A stretch of 64,000 nt of DNA from a virus. Made by a program: the position numbers and the translations under genes. The DNA is taken from positions 1-64,000 of IMG/VR virus record IMGVR_UViG_3300043775_000410; one strand, given 5' to 3'. The notes below the pieces were generated by a model. That model did no database searches, was not told the origin of the DNA, and saw only the letters and a list, made by a program, of their open reading frames with translations. Positions 33,005 to 42,588 of the stretch are shown here, in pieces (position 1 is the first letter of the stretch; each line of letters starts with the position of its first letter).

Positions 33005-33821
33005 CGCATTAAAATTTGTTTTAGAAAACGGCACAATAAGACCAGATCGTACATCAACTGGCACAATTGGCATATTTGGTATGCAACAACGCTATGACTT
33101 GAGCAAGGGCTTTCCGGCCGTGACTACCAAAAAACTAGCGTTCAAAGCCTGTCTCAGTGAGTTGTTGTGGTTTATTGAAGGTTCAGGTGATGAAAATCGC
33201 CTACGAGAGTTATTACATGGTAGTAGGGACTCTGAAAAGAGTACCATCTGGACTGCCAATGCTACAGCAACTTACTGGACACCCAAAGCTAAATTTGCCG
33301 GAGACCTAGGTCGTGTCTATGGTGTACAGTGGCGCGACTTTGGGGGAGTAGACCAACTACTGCAATTAGTAGAAGGCATTAAGCAAGATCCATACGGTCG
33401 TAGACATATCCTGACAGCATGGAATCCAGGCGAGTTAGATCAAATGGCCTTACCTCCATGTCATTGTTTTGCACAGTTTTACGTCAGTGCAGATAATAAG
33501 TTGTCGTGTCAAATGTATCAGCGATCATGCGATATGTTCTTAGGAGTTCCTTTTAACATAGCGTCCTACAGCCTGCTAACGCATATGGTAGCCCAAGTGT
33601 GCGGACTTGGAGTAGGCGAATTCGTTCACGTTCTTGGTGATGCCCACATATATTTGAATCATGTAGATCAGGTAAACGAACAACTGCAACGTGAACCATT
33701 ACCTGCACCACAACTTTGGATTAATCCAGACGTTACTGACATAAATCACTTTACTATGAAGGACTTTGCACTCAATGGCTATGAATCACTCGCAAGCATT
33801 AAAGCACCAATGGCAGTCTAA
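32988..33821 (+). CDS. thyA: Thymidylate synthase
   Basis: 277 residues, full length. Makes dTMP from dUMP with methylene-tetrahydrofolate. RPDRTSTGT holds the dUMP-phosphate Arg; LPPCHCFAQF holds the catalytic Cys; CQMYQRSCDMFLGVPFNI and HVLGDAHIYLNH complete the active site. The start overlaps the previous gene by 17 bases. Confidence 0.96.
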   Translation: MKIYLNALKFVLENGTIRPDRTSTGTIGIFGMQQRYDLSKGFPAVTTKKLAFKACLSELLWFIEGSGDENRLRELLHGSRDSEKSTIWTANATATYWTPKAKFAGDLGRVYGVQWRDFGGVDQLLQLVEGIKQDPYGRRHILTAWNPGELDQMALPPCHCFAQFYVSADNKLSCQMYQRSCDMFLGVPFNIASYSLLTHMVAQVCGLGVGEFVHVLGDAHIYLNHVDQVNEQLQREPLPAPQLWINPDVTDINHFTMKDFALNGYESLASIKAPMAV

Positions 33822-34101
33822 AAAGCCCGATACTCATCGTGTCCGCTTGTATAAAGATGAAATACATTTAAATGAAGTAACTACCATGCATCCAAATCAA
33901 ATATTTTGGCAAGTGGCTAACAAGTTTAAAGAAACTCCACTGGCTAAATGGGTAGATGAAAACGATATAGAAATTAAATGGGCAGAAGATGATCATTATC
34001 TGTCATGGCACAAGGTTATGATGATCTATGCTGATTTAACAGAACGACAATACGTAGATTATAGTCTACGATTTTTTGTACATCAAGCGGAGTGGAAATA
34101 A
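33775..34101 (+). CDS. Conserved phage protein, 108 aa
   Basis: Overlaps the thyA end by 47 bases. The ATG at 33775 is 11 bases after AAGGA; the ATG at 33781 and a TTG at 33766 are alternatives. Contains MHPNQIFWQVANKFKETPLAKW and ERQYVDYSLRFF, helical, with no assigned function. Confidence 0.6.
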   Translation: MAMNHSQALKHQWQSKKPDTHRVRLYKDEIHLNEVTTMHPNQIFWQVANKFKETPLAKWVDENDIEIKWAEDDHYLSWHKVMMIYADLTERQYVDYSLRFFVHQAEWK

Positions 34102-34262
34102 TGGCATCACTTAAAGATTTAGTTAAAGCTGCATTAGAAAAGAAACAAGCAGAACAAAACATTACTCATACCGACTTAACTGTTGATACTGGCAAGGGCG
34201 CACCCAAGGGTAAAGTTACTAGTAACAAGCCTACTAAAAAATCAGCGGGCCGCGGTAGATGA
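34101..34262 (+). CDS. Small basic protein, 53 aa
   Basis: ATG on the preceding TAA (TAATG) and TGA on the next ATG (ATGA), so it fills the gap exactly. A helical start (LKDLVKAALEKKQAEQ) and a Lys/Gly/Arg-rich end suggest nucleic-acid contact. Confidence 0.65.
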   Translation: MASLKDLVKAALEKKQAEQNITHTDLTVDTGKGAPKGKVTSNKPTKKSAGRGR

Positions 34263-35221
34263 AATATCTTATCACAGGTGGTGCTGGCTTTATTGGGCAC
34301 AATGTTACACGTTTCTTAGAAGCACTAGGTCATGAATGTGTTGTAGTAGACACATTTACTAACTACGGTTTTATCCCTACTGCAGAGATTATATACTTGG
34401 CTGCGCACAGACGCACTCGCTACACCAGCGAAACGTATAAAATTGATATACGTGACCAAACACGATTAAACAGCTTGTTTGCTACTGAACAGCCAGATGT
34501 GATTATTCATATGGCCAGTTTCCCTAGACAAAAAGTAGTAGAACAAGATCCTGCACTAGCCAGTGAAGTTATGACTACTGGCTTGATCAACCTACTAGAA
34601 TTAAGCAAAGAACATAATATTAAAAAGTTTGTCTACATAAGTTCTAGTATGGTATATGGTGACTTTACCTCAGATGTTACAGAATCGGCTCAATGTACTC
34701 CGCAGGGCCAATACGGTATAATGAAATACATGGGCGAGAAACTTGTAGAAGATTACAGTCGACGTGGATGCTTTGAGCATGTGATTATTCGTCCTAGTGC
34801 TGTATATGGTGAGTGGGATGTCGAAGACCGTGTGGTCAGTAAGTTTATGTTAGCGGCTATGCGAGGCCAAACCCTTAAGGTGCATGGTCCGGATGAGGTC
34901 TTAGACTTTACCTATGTAGAGGATACTGCTCAAGGTATTGTATTAGCCGCAACACTTGATAAGGCCAACGGTAACATCTATAATATAACACGTAGTGAGC
35001 AACGTCAATGGACACTCAAGGATGCTGCTGAACTTGCTATTAAAATTGCCGGACAAGGTCAATTAATAGTTGGGCCAAGAGATTTGAGTTTTCCTAAACG
35101 CGGTCAATTAGATATTAGCCGTGCTCAACAAGATTTGGGCTACACGCCCACAGTAGATGTAGAACAAGGGTTTTACAAATATTATAACTGGTTTATTAAT
35201 TCTGAGTATTATAAAATATGA
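34259..35221 (+). CDS. NAD-dependent sugar-nucleotide epimerase/dehydratase
   Basis: 320 residues, extended SDR. ITGGAGFIGHNV is the NAD-binding Gly motif; YISSSMVYG and YGIMKYMGEK give Ser, Tyr and Lys of the catalytic triad. First gene of a six-gene sugar cassette joined by 4- to 8-base overlaps. Probable action on a UDP- or other NDP-sugar; exact reaction unknown. A second epimerase closes the cassette. Confidence 0.88.
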   Translation: MKYLITGGAGFIGHNVTRFLEALGHECVVVDTFTNYGFIPTAEIIYLAAHRRTRYTSETYKIDIRDQTRLNSLFATEQPDVIIHMASFPRQKVVEQDPALASEVMTTGLINLLELSKEHNIKKFVYISSSMVYGDFTSDVTESAQCTPQGQYGIMKYMGEKLVEDYSRRGCFEHVIIRPSAVYGEWDVEDRVVSKFMLAAMRGQTLKVHGPDEVLDFTYVEDTAQGIVLAATLDKANGNIYNITRSEQRQWTLKDAAELAIKIAGQGQLIVGPRDLSFPKRGQLDISRAQQDLGYTPTVDVEQGFYKYYNWFINSEYYKI

Positions 35222-36273
35222 TTAAATTAAGTGATTTTCATTACGAACGCGAACATAGTTTAGATAAATTATGTGCAGGCACATTAACTAGACAGGACTT
35301 CATTCTTGGAAAAGCAGTGCGCGATTTTGAAAGTAACTTTGCCGCTTATACACAAGCAGAACACGCTGTTGCTGTAGGCAATTGCACAGACGCACTACGA
35401 TTAAGTTTAGATGCAGTAGGTGTTAAGCCCGGCGACAATGTTATTACTGTAGGACTTACTTGGTTAAGCTCATACGAAGTTATTGCTAACTTAGGTGCAG
35501 AGATACGCTTGGTTGATGTTGACCAATATCTAACAATGAACATGGATGATGCATTAAATGCTGTTGATAGTCGTACTAAAGCTATTATCGGAGTTGATCT
35601 GTTTGGTCAACCCTGCGATTGGGATAGAGTTAAATTTCCAGTGGCTACTATCAGTGATGCAGCGCAGGCTACAGGTGCAAAATATAATGATCGCATGGTT
35701 GGTAGTGTCACTGACTTAACCTGCTTTAGTTTCTACCCTACTAAGAATTTAGGCTGTCTTGGTGATGGCGGTGCTGTTACTACTAATAATGCAGACTATG
35801 CTGCCACTATCAAAAAGCTACGCAATCACGGACAAGAAAGTAAGTTTAATGTTAGTCATGTAGGATATAACAGTCGGTTAGATAGCATACAAGCAGAATT
35901 ACTTGATAACAAGTTACCACATTTAGATAAGTGGAACATTCGTCGTAGAGAAATATCTGCGTACTATGATGAACAATTTAAAGATCTATTTGATATTATT
36001 CCGCAACGTCCTAATTCCTACAATGTACGACATCAATATATTGTGTTAAGTGATCAATCAGAAAGAATTGAAGCTGCACTCAAAGCTAACGATATTGAAT
36101 CACGTAGATATTACAGCAATCTTGCATACAAGCAACCTGCATATAATGTTAATGTTTCGTTGCCTAATACAGAATATTACAGTCGAATGAATTTAGCAAT
36201 ACCCACACATCAGTTTCTATTAGACAGCGAAGTTGAATTAATTGCTGACATTGTTAAAAGAGAACTCAAATGA
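35218..36273 (+). CDS. DegT/DnrJ/EryC1 sugar aminotransferase
   Basis: 351 residues, full length. VGNCTDALRLSL, GVDLFGQPCDW and SDAAQATGAKY are cofactor-site motifs; SFYPTKNLGCLGDGGAV contains the PLP Lys. Such enzymes transfer an amino group to a keto-sugar nucleotide. The oxidoreductase next door could make that keto group (inference). ATGA overlaps on both sides. Confidence 0.92.
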   Translation: MIKLSDFHYEREHSLDKLCAGTLTRQDFILGKAVRDFESNFAAYTQAEHAVAVGNCTDALRLSLDAVGVKPGDNVITVGLTWLSSYEVIANLGAEIRLVDVDQYLTMNMDDALNAVDSRTKAIIGVDLFGQPCDWDRVKFPVATISDAAQATGAKYNDRMVGSVTDLTCFSFYPTKNLGCLGDGGAVTTNNADYAATIKKLRNHGQESKFNVSHVGYNSRLDSIQAELLDNKLPHLDKWNIRRREISAYYDEQFKDLFDIIPQRPNSYNVRHQYIVLSDQSERIEAALKANDIESRRYYSNLAYKQPAYNVNVSLPNTEYYSRMNLAIPTHQFLLDSEVELIADIVKRELK

Positions 36274-37133
36274 AATTAGGCATAGCAGGTGCAGGTTATT
36301 GGGGTAGCAAAATTGTTAATAGTGCTAGTAATCAGGCTATTATTGTTATCATGGATATTAAACACGGTGACAGTTGGCAAAATAAAACATTAGATGCTGT
36401 TATTATTGCTACACCCGCTGATCAACATTATGCAATGACTAAATGGTATCTCGAACAGGGTATTCATGTGCTATGCGAAAAGCCCACCTGTATGAGTGTA
36501 GTAGAACAACAGGAATTAAATGATCTAGCTAGATCACAAAATCTAGTCTATCAAGCAGGACATATTCTTTTATTCCAACCAAACATAGAATATGTGTTAA
36601 ATCTAGTGTCATCTCTAACAGTACGTCATATAGAAAGTCGTCGGCTTAATTGGGGTAGACTACAGACTAATATAGATCTTGCGTGGCATCTTGCTCCGCA
36701 CGATATTAGTGTAATTGACAAGTTGACTAACAGCTTACCAATGGCTATCAATGGAATTGGTTCACATCTGAATAACAGTCCACAATATGATTATGCACAA
36801 TTTGGATTGACATATCCCAACAATTCTGCTACAATAACGTTAGGATGGCATTGGCCCAAGAAGGTTAGAGAATTTGTTATTACCTGCGATGACTGCCAGA
36901 TATGGTTAGATGACACAGAGTTACACATTACCGAAGGTAGTTATGCCAATGGTAATCTTAGTGAAACAAAAATATCAACTGTGAACTTTAGTCCTAAACA
37001 GTCTCCGTTAGAAGCGCAGATTCAAGACTTTATGCGGTGTGTAGACACTGGCAATAGACCTCGAGCAGACATGGATCATATGTTAAGAGTAACACAAACA
37101 GTAGAGTTAATGTCAAGGAAATTAAATGTATAA
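36270..37133 (+). CDS. Gfo/Idh/MocA-family oxidoreductase
   Basis: 287 residues. GIAGAGYWGSKIV is the dinucleotide fold; VIIATPADQHY and HVLCEKPTCM are the standard family motifs, the latter with the catalytic Lys. It may oxidise a sugar-nucleotide ring (as WlbA/WbpB do at C3) before amination. Shorter than most members (about 330). Confidence 0.88.
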   Translation: MKLGIAGAGYWGSKIVNSASNQAIIVIMDIKHGDSWQNKTLDAVIIATPADQHYAMTKWYLEQGIHVLCEKPTCMSVVEQQELNDLARSQNLVYQAGHILLFQPNIEYVLNLVSSLTVRHIESRRLNWGRLQTNIDLAWHLAPHDISVIDKLTNSLPMAINGIGSHLNNSPQYDYAQFGLTYPNNSATITLGWHWPKKVREFVITCDDCQIWLDDTELHITEGSYANGNLSETKISTVNFSPKQSPLEAQIQDFMRCVDTGNRPRADMDHMLRVTQTVELMSRKLNV

Positions 37134-37767
37134 ACGTATTTTAGCAGTAGGCGCACACCCAGATGATATTGAATTAGGTTGCTTGGGTACGCTATTAAAA
37201 TTCCGTGATCAAGGTGCAGAATTTGATATTGTAGTAGCTCGCAACGATAATGTTCCACGTCCAAGTGTATGGCGAGATAAGGATATGATGATTGCTGAAT
37301 ATTCAGCAAGTGAACTGGTCATTGGCACTAAGTTTACTTTCCTTAATAATCGTTTAGATGCAACAGGTCGCCCTGTACTAGAATGGGACAGTGCCACAGT
37401 AGAACAACTTGATACTTATATGCAGGGTAAAGAGTACGATTTAGTTATTACACATAGTCCAGGCGATCACCATCAAGATCATGTGAATACATTCCATATT
37501 GTTAATAGTAGCCTACGTCGTTACCAAGGTGAATTGTGGTGCATGGAAGGCGGACCATATACCAATCGTAACAAAGAATTTGTGCCTAATATATTTGTAG
37601 ACATTGCTCCGTACATTGATACAAAGATTGCTGCTATTCAATGCTATGGTAGTTACTTTAGTGATACATTATTGCATAATATCAAAGGTCAGGCCGCACT
37701 ACGTGGACAGATGTTAGGCAGTACCTATGCAGAATCTTTCGAAGTTCGCTATCGTTGCATTAAATGA
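37126..37767 (+). CDS. PIG-L/LmbE-type N-deacetylase
   Basis: 213 residues. AVGAHPDDIELGCLGTL gives the zinc-binding HPDD; HSPGDHHQDHVNTF gives the second His group. These enzymes remove acetyl from N-acetylated sugars. In this cassette it could deacetylate a GlcNAc-type intermediate, freeing an amine. Overlaps both neighbours (8 and 4 bases). Confidence 0.92.
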   Translation: MYKRILAVGAHPDDIELGCLGTLLKFRDQGAEFDIVVARNDNVPRPSVWRDKDMMIAEYSASELVIGTKFTFLNNRLDATGRPVLEWDSATVEQLDTYMQGKEYDLVITHSPGDHHQDHVNTFHIVNSSLRRYQGELWCMEGGPYTNRNKEFVPNIFVDIAPYIDTKIAAIQCYGSYFSDTLLHNIKGQAALRGQMLGSTYAESFEVRYRCIK

Positions 37768-38822
37768 TCAAGCTATTTCAATTAGATCGTATCTGGTCTG
37801 AAATCAGACATGATGCCCTTGCTAACATGGATCTAGTTGCTAGTCAAGGATGGGCTCAAAAAGGTCCTAGCACTTTAGCGTTAGAGCAGTGGTTATGCGA
37901 TTATAGTGGTCGCAAGCATGCTATCACAGTTGCTAGCTGTACAGACGCCTTACGTTGCATTTTAGAGTACCATTTCCCTGAAGAATCTCTTATAGGTGTA
38001 CCTAGCTATACATTTATTGCCACAGTTAATGCCATCGAACGAGCCGGACTAGTTCCTATATTCCTTGATGTGGATGCTAACTATCATGTAAAACTAAATG
38101 ACATTGGCGGATTAAATGGTATTGTAGGTGTTGACCTGTTTGGACTAGCACAAGATTATGATAAGATAGCCGACCTAGACATTCCGTTTGTTATGGATGC
38201 AGCACAAAGCATAGAAACGTTCGATGGGCAAGGTCGTAATAGTCTTGCCCAGGGCATAGCTAGTGCAGTTAGCTTTAGTCCAACAAAAACAATTCCGGCA
38301 TTTGGCAGTGGCGGTGCAATACTAACAGATGATGATGAATTTGCTGTGTGGGCACGTAAGTGGCGCACACATGGTAAGAATGTCAACAGCGATGTTGCAA
38401 TTACTGCCGGAGCTAATAGTATGATGAGCAGTCTAGAAGCAGCACAGGTGTTGTGTTGTGTCAATCATCATCAACAATGGCGTGATCGTAGACAAGCCAT
38501 AGCAGAAGAGTTTATAATAAACATTACTAGTGATAGATTAATTGCTCCGACTACTAGAGGTCAACATACCTGGCATAAATTTATTATTCGATGCTCAGAT
38601 CTAGAAGTTAGACAGCAACTAAGAGATCATTTAACAGCCCACGGTGTTGACAGTCAAGTATACTATCAACCACTAGTACATGAAGAAGAATTATATCTGT
38701 GTGATGTTGTATTACATAATAGCACATGGTTAAGTGAACGTAGTCTTGGAATACCCTGTCAACACACATTAACCGATGAAGAAATTAAAACTATCACTAA
38801 CGCATTAAGGACATTCAAATGA
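37764..38822 (+). CDS. DegT/DnrJ/EryC1 sugar aminotransferase, second copy
   Basis: 352 residues. VASCTDALRCIL, GVDLFGLAQDY, MDAAQSIETFDG and SFSPTKTIPAFGSGGAIL with the PLP Lys. Similar in length but clearly diverged from the enzyme at 35218, so a different sugar position or donor is likely. Confidence 0.9.
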   Translation: MIKLFQLDRIWSEIRHDALANMDLVASQGWAQKGPSTLALEQWLCDYSGRKHAITVASCTDALRCILEYHFPEESLIGVPSYTFIATVNAIERAGLVPIFLDVDANYHVKLNDIGGLNGIVGVDLFGLAQDYDKIADLDIPFVMDAAQSIETFDGQGRNSLAQGIASAVSFSPTKTIPAFGSGGAILTDDDEFAVWARKWRTHGKNVNSDVAITAGANSMMSSLEAAQVLCCVNHHQQWRDRRQAIAEEFIINITSDRLIAPTTRGQHTWHKFIIRCSDLEVRQQLRDHLTAHGVDSQVYYQPLVHEEELYLCDVVLHNSTWLSERSLGIPCQHTLTDEEIKTITNALRTFK

Positions 38823-39805
38823 AAATATTAATTTTAGGCGGACACGGCTTTATTGGTAGTCATACCAGCAGTAAACTTAAGGCACTAGGACACACAATTG
38901 GAGTAGTTGACTGCTATCATCAATACTATACATTTCCAGATTGGGAATATAACCCTGTATTAGCACAGCGCATTGCACTAGCCAATGCTGATCAGGTATT
39001 TAAAGGACGTATTGAAGATCAGTTGTTTATTAACAGTGTGTTCAATGATTTTAAACCAGATGTTGTTATTCATGTGGCAACATATCCTAATGCTAAGATG
39101 GTGCATCGCAATCCAGTAGATGCCGCTAACAACATGGTTAGTGCTACTGCTAACATATTATTAAATTGTACACAACATCACGTTAAACGGCTTGTATTTG
39201 CGTCTAGCAGTATGGTCTACGGTGAATTTAAAACTGCTGCGCCAGATGAAACTGCTGACTGTGATCCATTAACCCTATACGGTAGTTACAAATTGCAAGG
39301 TGAACGTATGGTTAAGATCTGGGCACAGGATCATGACTTAGAATATGTTATTATGCGTCCAAGTGCTTTGTATGGTACACGCGATATGGTAGTACGTGTT
39401 ATAAGTCAAATGGCCGCTGGGTCATTACGTAATGGCGCTATCACAGTACAGGGTCCAGATAATCGATTAGATTTTAGTTTTGTAGAAGATGTTGCAGGGT
39501 ATTTTACCGAAGCCGCATTGAATCCGGCAGCAGTTAATCAAATCTTTAACTGTACACGTGGTCGTGGTCGCACTATTTTAGAAGCCGCGGAACTTGTACA
39601 ACAAAGATTAGGTGGTAAAATTATAATTAAACCACATGATGCATTTTATCCTAATCGCGATACACTCAATAGCGATAAGATTAAACAGATGTTAGATTAT
39701 CAACCTGTATGGGATATTGAACAAGGTATTCCTGCTTACCTTGATTGGTTGTTAGAACAAAAATTTATTGATCAACTTCGGGATACAATTCCGCAAACTG
39801 TTTAG
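38819..39805 (+). CDS. NAD-dependent sugar-nucleotide epimerase/dehydratase, second copy
   Basis: 328 residues. LILGGHGFIGSHT, VFASSSMVYG and YGSYKLQGERM show an intact extended SDR with Ser/Tyr/Lys. It ends the sugar cassette and overlaps the convergent minus-strand gene by 41 bases with no terminator between. Diverged from the epimerase at 34259. Confidence 0.88.
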   Translation: MKILILGGHGFIGSHTSSKLKALGHTIGVVDCYHQYYTFPDWEYNPVLAQRIALANADQVFKGRIEDQLFINSVFNDFKPDVVIHVATYPNAKMVHRNPVDAANNMVSATANILLNCTQHHVKRLVFASSSMVYGEFKTAAPDETADCDPLTLYGSYKLQGERMVKIWAQDHDLEYVIMRPSALYGTRDMVVRVISQMAAGSLRNGAITVQGPDNRLDFSFVEDVAGYFTEAALNPAAVNQIFNCTRGRGRTILEAAELVQQRLGGKIIIKPHDAFYPNRDTLNSDKIKQMLDYQPVWDIEQGIPAYLDWLLEQKFIDQLRDTIPQTV

Positions 39806-42173
39806 CTAGCCATTCCCATCTAAATGCTTGTTTAAGTGTTTGGTGGGAATTTTTATTGGCTGAATAAAAGGTAACACCATCATTGGCACCCTTTAATACC
39901 CATTCGGCATTAGGTCCACGGGCTGTAGTTGTCCATGTATGTAGTCTATGTTTGGTTTCTATACAATTAGTTTCTTCATATATTTGTGCAAGTTTTGCAC
40001 ATTCTCTAAACGCACTGCGCCAGGCTTGATACGGAGTTGCGCCTATATGTGCAATAGCACTTAGTTTAGGTATAACAGCATGTGGTGCACTCATAGTATA
40101 ATCAATACCAAATTCAGTCACAGTCTTGACAAGGTTAACATTATATAATATAACTCCTGCGTAACCATACTCTAGTCCATTGGCTTCATTGTGTGCGTAG
40201 AATATATAGTGTTTAGGCAATTGAAAGTAATCGGGACTAAAATCAAATTCAAACTCAGGATGTATTTCTGTTTTAGCGAAAACAGCATAGTACCATTCAG
40301 TTTCGCTTAATTCAGCTGCCGCACGTAGAGCATTTTCCATTCCTTCTACACCATGCAGTCTTTTGGCATTTGGATATTTACTACCTAGTTTAGCCCAGTT
40401 GGCATCAGCTTCAACTTCATCGTAACTGATAAAAATAATATCCTGTTGAGGACTGTAAAATGTTGGCATTTTATCAATATATGGATAATCGTATACTTGT
40501 GTACTAATATAGTTTTTGGCCTCTCTTGGCGCCAAAACATAGCTATTATCAGGTGTAAACGAGACGATTTTCTTATCTTTTGCATACCAAATGCTAGGGT
40601 TATACACTATACCACGATCTTGTTTACAAAACCAAGTATAAGGATGTTTAAACTCGTGTTCATTGACCACTGTGATTAAGTTATCTCCTTGAAAGGTATG
40701 CACAGGCATAGGTAGTCGTGGCACACGCTGTTCTTCGCAGTAGTTAATTACATTGAACCAATCTAATAGCTCAAGTTCAACCATCTGCTGTTTAAATGAT
40801 TCGACGTGTATATAGAACGTATCGCCACGAGCTTGATTGGCACTAGGGAACACGTGTATCATTTCTTTTTGCCACGGTTCGGGTTGCCAACTAAAATCAA
40901 AGCGAGCATAGTCACAAAGACTACTGATTATCCATACATGTTCTGTTGAGGCTGTTGCCATGATACGTTTAAAGGTATCAAGGTAGTTGTCAACATAACG
41001 AGTTGATTTGATATCAGTATGTTTCTTTTGTAGTTGTTCAAGTTGATCGTTAGCATTACCGTGATCTACAAAGTAAATGTCATGTAGGTCATCGGGAATA
41101 TACACGGGTTGGTCTGTGACAAAATGCAAATTAGGAAACTCTTCTAGACTCCGGGCCCAACTACTACAGCGAGTAAATTCACTCCGATTAATCAAATAGG
41201 TATCGCTCCACTTTTGATGTTGTGATCCAAACACATGCATCATATGTCCTTGCCAAGGTTCGGCGTGCCAACTAAAGTCGAAGTCTGTATAAATGTTTTC
41301 ACTACTGACTATCCAGAACTTACTAGTCTTACTACGTGTAACACAACGAGCAATAGTATCCATCATTGAATTAGCATAGCGTATCTTTTGTGCTTGCGGA
41401 TATACATCTACCAACAGTTCGTAGCGTACAGCTGCACTAGCATTACTTTTGTCAATAAAGAATATGTCTAAGACCTGTATAGCATTGCCTGTTTTACTAG
41501 GCATCATGTCTAGGAATTTAATGTCAGTGGCACCTAGCACTGTATAAGTCAGTCCACTGCTGACCTGAAACTCTGAACTAAAATGATAGATGTAAGGAGG
41601 ATGGTCAGGATCGGGCCGCCAAGTAAAATCAATGTCATCGGCATTAATTTCCTCTGGTACAGTCCATAATTCTAAATGTGGATTAAACGCTGCTGTAAAG
41701 TCGTATAGGTATTTTACTTCTGCGGCGCCCGGTACGCAGTACTGTGGACCATCTACTCGCTCACGGCCCCACTTAACTGGAAACTGATAGATGTAAGGAG
41801 GATCTAATGGATCCGGTGCCCAACGTTGATCTACACTAGCAGGGTCACAGTCACGATAATCCCAATAATCTAAGTTAGGTAGTCGATGTGTGTAAGTATC
41901 AGTGTGGAAATTGTGTACACCTTGTTCTAGGGTGTGCTTGTTAGCAAAGTAGGTACCACCATCAACTTGCCATTGATTTGGCCATGTGTGTATTTGATGT
42001 TGTTCCCAAGGCACCGATTGAAAGTTAAAATCAAATCCAGTGTAATCATTTTGTCCATCAACAAACCAAAAGAACTTGGTACAACTTAAACTAGCAGCTT
42101 CTGCTAATGTATCGGCCGGTAGTTCAAATGGAAATAGATTGGGCTTTGTGCCCTTGTAAAATACATCAAACAT
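39765..42173 (-). CDS. Large repeat protein with glycosyltransferase-like C-terminus, 802 aa
   Basis: Contains at least five repeats of a 40-50 residue unit with core FDFxWxxEPWQxxMIHVF, near residues 35, 185, 290, 415 and 645. The C-terminal 200 residues begin DIIFISYDE and contain NAKRLHGVEGMENALRAAA and TPYQAWRSAFRECAKLAQ; the protein at 56486-57382 shares all of these, so the two are related. That family looks like a GT-A-type glycosyltransferase. The repeats could bind glycans. Function is inferred only. It is the last gene of the 20-kb minus-strand operon. Confidence 0.6.
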   Translation of the reverse strand: MFDVFYKGTKPNLFPFELPADTLAEAASLSCTKFFWFVDGQNDYTGFDFNFQSVPWEQHQIHTWPNQWQVDGGTYFANKHTLEQGVHNFHTDTYTHRLPNLDYWDYRDCDPASVDQRWAPDPLDPPYIYQFPVKWGRERVDGPQYCVPGAAEVKYLYDFTAAFNPHLELWTVPEEINADDIDFTWRPDPDHPPYIYHFSSEFQVSSGLTYTVLGATDIKFLDMMPSKTGNAIQVLDIFFIDKSNASAAVRYELLVDVYPQAQKIRYANSMMDTIARCVTRSKTSKFWIVSSENIYTDFDFSWHAEPWQGHMMHVFGSQHQKWSDTYLINRSEFTRCSSWARSLEEFPNLHFVTDQPVYIPDDLHDIYFVDHGNANDQLEQLQKKHTDIKSTRYVDNYLDTFKRIMATASTEHVWIISSLCDYARFDFSWQPEPWQKEMIHVFPSANQARGDTFYIHVESFKQQMVELELLDWFNVINYCEEQRVPRLPMPVHTFQGDNLITVVNEHEFKHPYTWFCKQDRGIVYNPSIWYAKDKKIVSFTPDNSYVLAPREAKNYISTQVYDYPYIDKMPTFYSPQQDIIFISYDEVEADANWAKLGSKYPNAKRLHGVEGMENALRAAAELSETEWYYAVFAKTEIHPEFEFDFSPDYFQLPKHYIFYAHNEANGLEYGYAGVILYNVNLVKTVTEFGIDYTMSAPHAVIPKLSAIAHIGATPYQAWRSAFRECAKLAQIYEETNCIETKHRLHTWTTTARGPNAEWVLKGANDGVTFYSANKNSHQTLKQAFRWEWLAKQFAELYPEVDQ

Positions 42174-42588
42174 CTAATTTAGTTACTTCCACACCCGAGT
42201 TCTTAAGGAAAACAATTCCGCTATCATCGCGATAGTTAGTGGCGTAGTAAACTCTACGTATACCGGCTTGGTATATGAGCTTGGCACAATCAAGGCAAGG
42301 ACTATGTGTAACAAACAAGTCAGCATCTAGTCCAGACTCGACACTTCTCGCCAGTTTTGCAATTGCGTTTGTTTCTGCATGTAACACCTCCGGCTTAGTT
42401 TTAATCGTGCCATCCTCTAGTTCCTGTTCGCAGTTGTTGTCCCAACCTTTGGGCATACCGTTGTAGCCAATTGAGATAATCCTGTCATCTTTAACAACAA
42501 GTGCGCCCACTTTAAGTCTACGGGCTGTGCTTAGTTCAGCGTAGATATGTGCGGCCTGCATGTGTGCTGTTTGATGTTTAGGTTTCAT
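42166..42588 (-). CDS. cd: dCMP deaminase
   Basis: 140 residues. Zinc motifs HAETNAIAKLA (HAE) and SPCLDCAKLIYQAG (PCxxC) of the cytidine/deoxycytidylate deaminase family. Makes dUMP for ThyA, so it belongs functionally with the plus-strand folA and thyA, although it sits in the glycan/radical-SAM operon. Overlaps both neighbours. Confidence 0.93.
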   Translation of the reverse strand: MKPKHQTAHMQAAHIYAELSTARRLKVGALVVKDDRIISIGYNGMPKGWDNNCEQELEDGTIKTKPEVLHAETNAIAKLARSVESGLDADLFVTHSPCLDCAKLIYQAGIRRVYYATNYRDDSGIVFLKNSGVEVTKLDV

